From: Clostridiales bacterium UBA1779
GTDB taxonomy: Bacteria > Bacillota > Clostridia > Oscillospirales > CAG-272
Direction: 5' to 3'
DNA length: 16,269 bases
NCBI GenBank assembly: GCA_002314565.1
Contig: DCGL01000129.1
Span: 1-16,269, forward strand
The notes below the pieces were generated by a model that was not told the DNA's origin, ran no database searches, and saw only the letters and a program-made list of their open reading frames with translations. Made by a program: the position numbers and the translations under genes. Shown here one piece after another: positions 15,468 through 16,269 of this stretch. The number at the start of each line of letters is the position of its first letter. The first letter of the stretch is position 1.

Positions 15468-16269
15468 ATGAAGAAACTGTTATCATGCTTTCTGCTCATA
15501 AGCTTAATTCTTTCGTGCTTCGCTCTTAATTCCTGCGGTGATACCGCCGACAACTCTGAAGGTCTCAAAAAAGCCCGCGACTACGTTTTTGAAATGTACA
15601 AAGACGGGTCCGCAAACACAGCTTCCGATTATAACCTGACGTCAGTCGTAATGATTGACGGTGTTCAGTACAAGATTGCCTGGTCTGCTGACGCCGGCGA
15701 CAACGTTCAGTTCACAGACGACGGAAAGAACGTCACCGTAACAGTTAACGGACAGACTCCTGTTGAAATCAAATACGTGCTGACCGCCACTGTCAGCGAC
15801 GAAAACGGCAATACGATGACCGCGACCTTCAATAAGGTCATTCCCGCCTTCGTAGAATCCGGTTTCAATGAATACGCCGCAGCCGAAAAGGGCACGGCTC
15901 TCGTTATCAAGGGCGTTGTAACAGGAGTTATTGCAAAATCAAAGGGCAATACCAACAACTGCCTCTATATGCAGGATGACAACGGCGGTGTTTACGTATA
16001 CGCCCTGTCAGACGACCCTGCCGAAGCAGGAATCAAGCCCGGTATGACCGTCCGCGCCACCGGCTCAAAGGATATCTACAACGGAACTCTTGAGCTTGCA
16101 AGTCCCTCTGTCGAAATTGTCGACTCCGCTGAAAAGATACCTGCAGGCAAGGATTATACCGAAATATTCAAGAATGCGGCCTCCCTCAAGGACGAAGCCC
16201 TCGTTTCAAAACAGGCTCTGCTTGTAACAATCAAAGGCGTTGAAATTACCGGTCAGGAGGCCTCCAGCG
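15468..16269 (+). CDS. Lipoprotein with Ig-like and OB-fold-like domains, 3' end cut by the window
   Basis: An open frame runs from ATG 15468 to the window end (267 codons, no stop). The AAGGAG ribosome binding site (15455-15460) overlaps the stop codon of the nuclease gene and sits seven bases before the ATG, so the two genes are co-expressed. The product begins MKKLLSCFLLISLILSCFAL with lipobox LNSC (Cys23). Residues about 34-128 look like a bacterial Ig-like beta-sandwich (alternating strands around IDGVQYKIAW and VKYVLTATV-like segments). Residues 135-218 look like an OB fold with LYMQDDNGGVYVYAL and IYNGTLELAS. A further domain begins near 235 (KQALLVTIKGVEIT). The missing C-terminus may hold an enzyme domain. 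It shares the YNG-type OB motif with the upstream nuclease, but no catalytic residues are visible in this part. Confidence 0.82.
   Translation, partial: MKKLLSCFLLISLILSCFALNSCGDTADNSEGLKKARDYVFEMYKDGSANTASDYNLTSVVMIDGVQYKIAWSADAGDNVQFTDDGKNVTVTVNGQTPVEIKYVLTATVSDENGNTMTATFNKVIPAFVESGFNEYAAAEKGTALVIKGVVTGVIAKSKGNTNNCLYMQDDNGGVYVYALSDDPAEAGIKPGMTVRATGSKDIYNGTLELASPSVEIVDSAEKIPAGKDYTEIFKNAASLKDEALVSKQALLVTIKGVEITGQEASS

Overview
The window looks like a chromosomal piece of a Gram-positive anaerobe of the Bacillota, most likely class Clostridia and probably an uncultured gut-type lineage. The reasons are an ntp-type V-ATPase operon, four exported proteins with lipoprotein signal peptides ending in Ala/Val-Ser-Cys or Asn-Ser-Cys, a MalK-type sugar-family ABC operon, strong AGGAGG-like ribosome binding sites and consensus sigma-A promoters. 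No outer-membrane gene, RNA gene, CRISPR array, transposase or phage gene was seen. The taxonomic assignment is inference.

Region 1 (1-4840, minus strand) is the promoter-proximal part of a V-type ATPase operon. The order from the promoter is peripheral stalk (ntpF-like), I, K, E, C, F (ntpG), then the first 48 codons of catalytic subunit A. This matches the Enterococcus hirae Na+-ATPase operon order F-I-K-E-C-G-A as I recall it. The genes overlap or are tightly packed. The K subunit carries all the residues that bind Na+ in the E. hirae rotor ring, so the enzyme probably couples ATP to Na+.

Region 2 (4841-8784) starts with a divergent promoter region. A 723-residue lipoprotein with a C-terminal ComEC-like metallo-beta-lactamase fold is read to the right, and the V-ATPase operon to the left. 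Both promoters contain or touch a shared AAAGAC(C/T)TGTC motif, and the V-ATPase copy is half of an inverted repeat over the -35 box. The lipoprotein gene meets a convergent THUMP-domain RNA methyltransferase gene between two back-to-back terminators. An RDD-family membrane protein is then divergently transcribed from the methyltransferase.

Region 3 (9525-16269, plus strand) is the most interesting. After an elaborate palindrome (9537-9614) comes a complete ABC importer: MalK/UgpC-type ATPase, two MalF/MalG-type permeases and a family 1 solute-binding lipoprotein. It runs without a break into a surface lipoprotein combining a thermonuclease domain with OB-fold-like domains, whose ATG overlaps the stop of the binding protein, and then into a second OB-fold-like lipoprotein cut off by the window end. 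Mycoplasmas carry a comparable arrangement of membrane nuclease next to ugpC-ugpA-ugpE genes. The economical reading is a nucleic-acid scavenging module: surface nuclease and OB domains capture and cut extracellular DNA or RNA, and the importer takes up a product such as a nucleoside, nucleotide or sugar phosphate. The gene identities are well supported; the joint function is inference.
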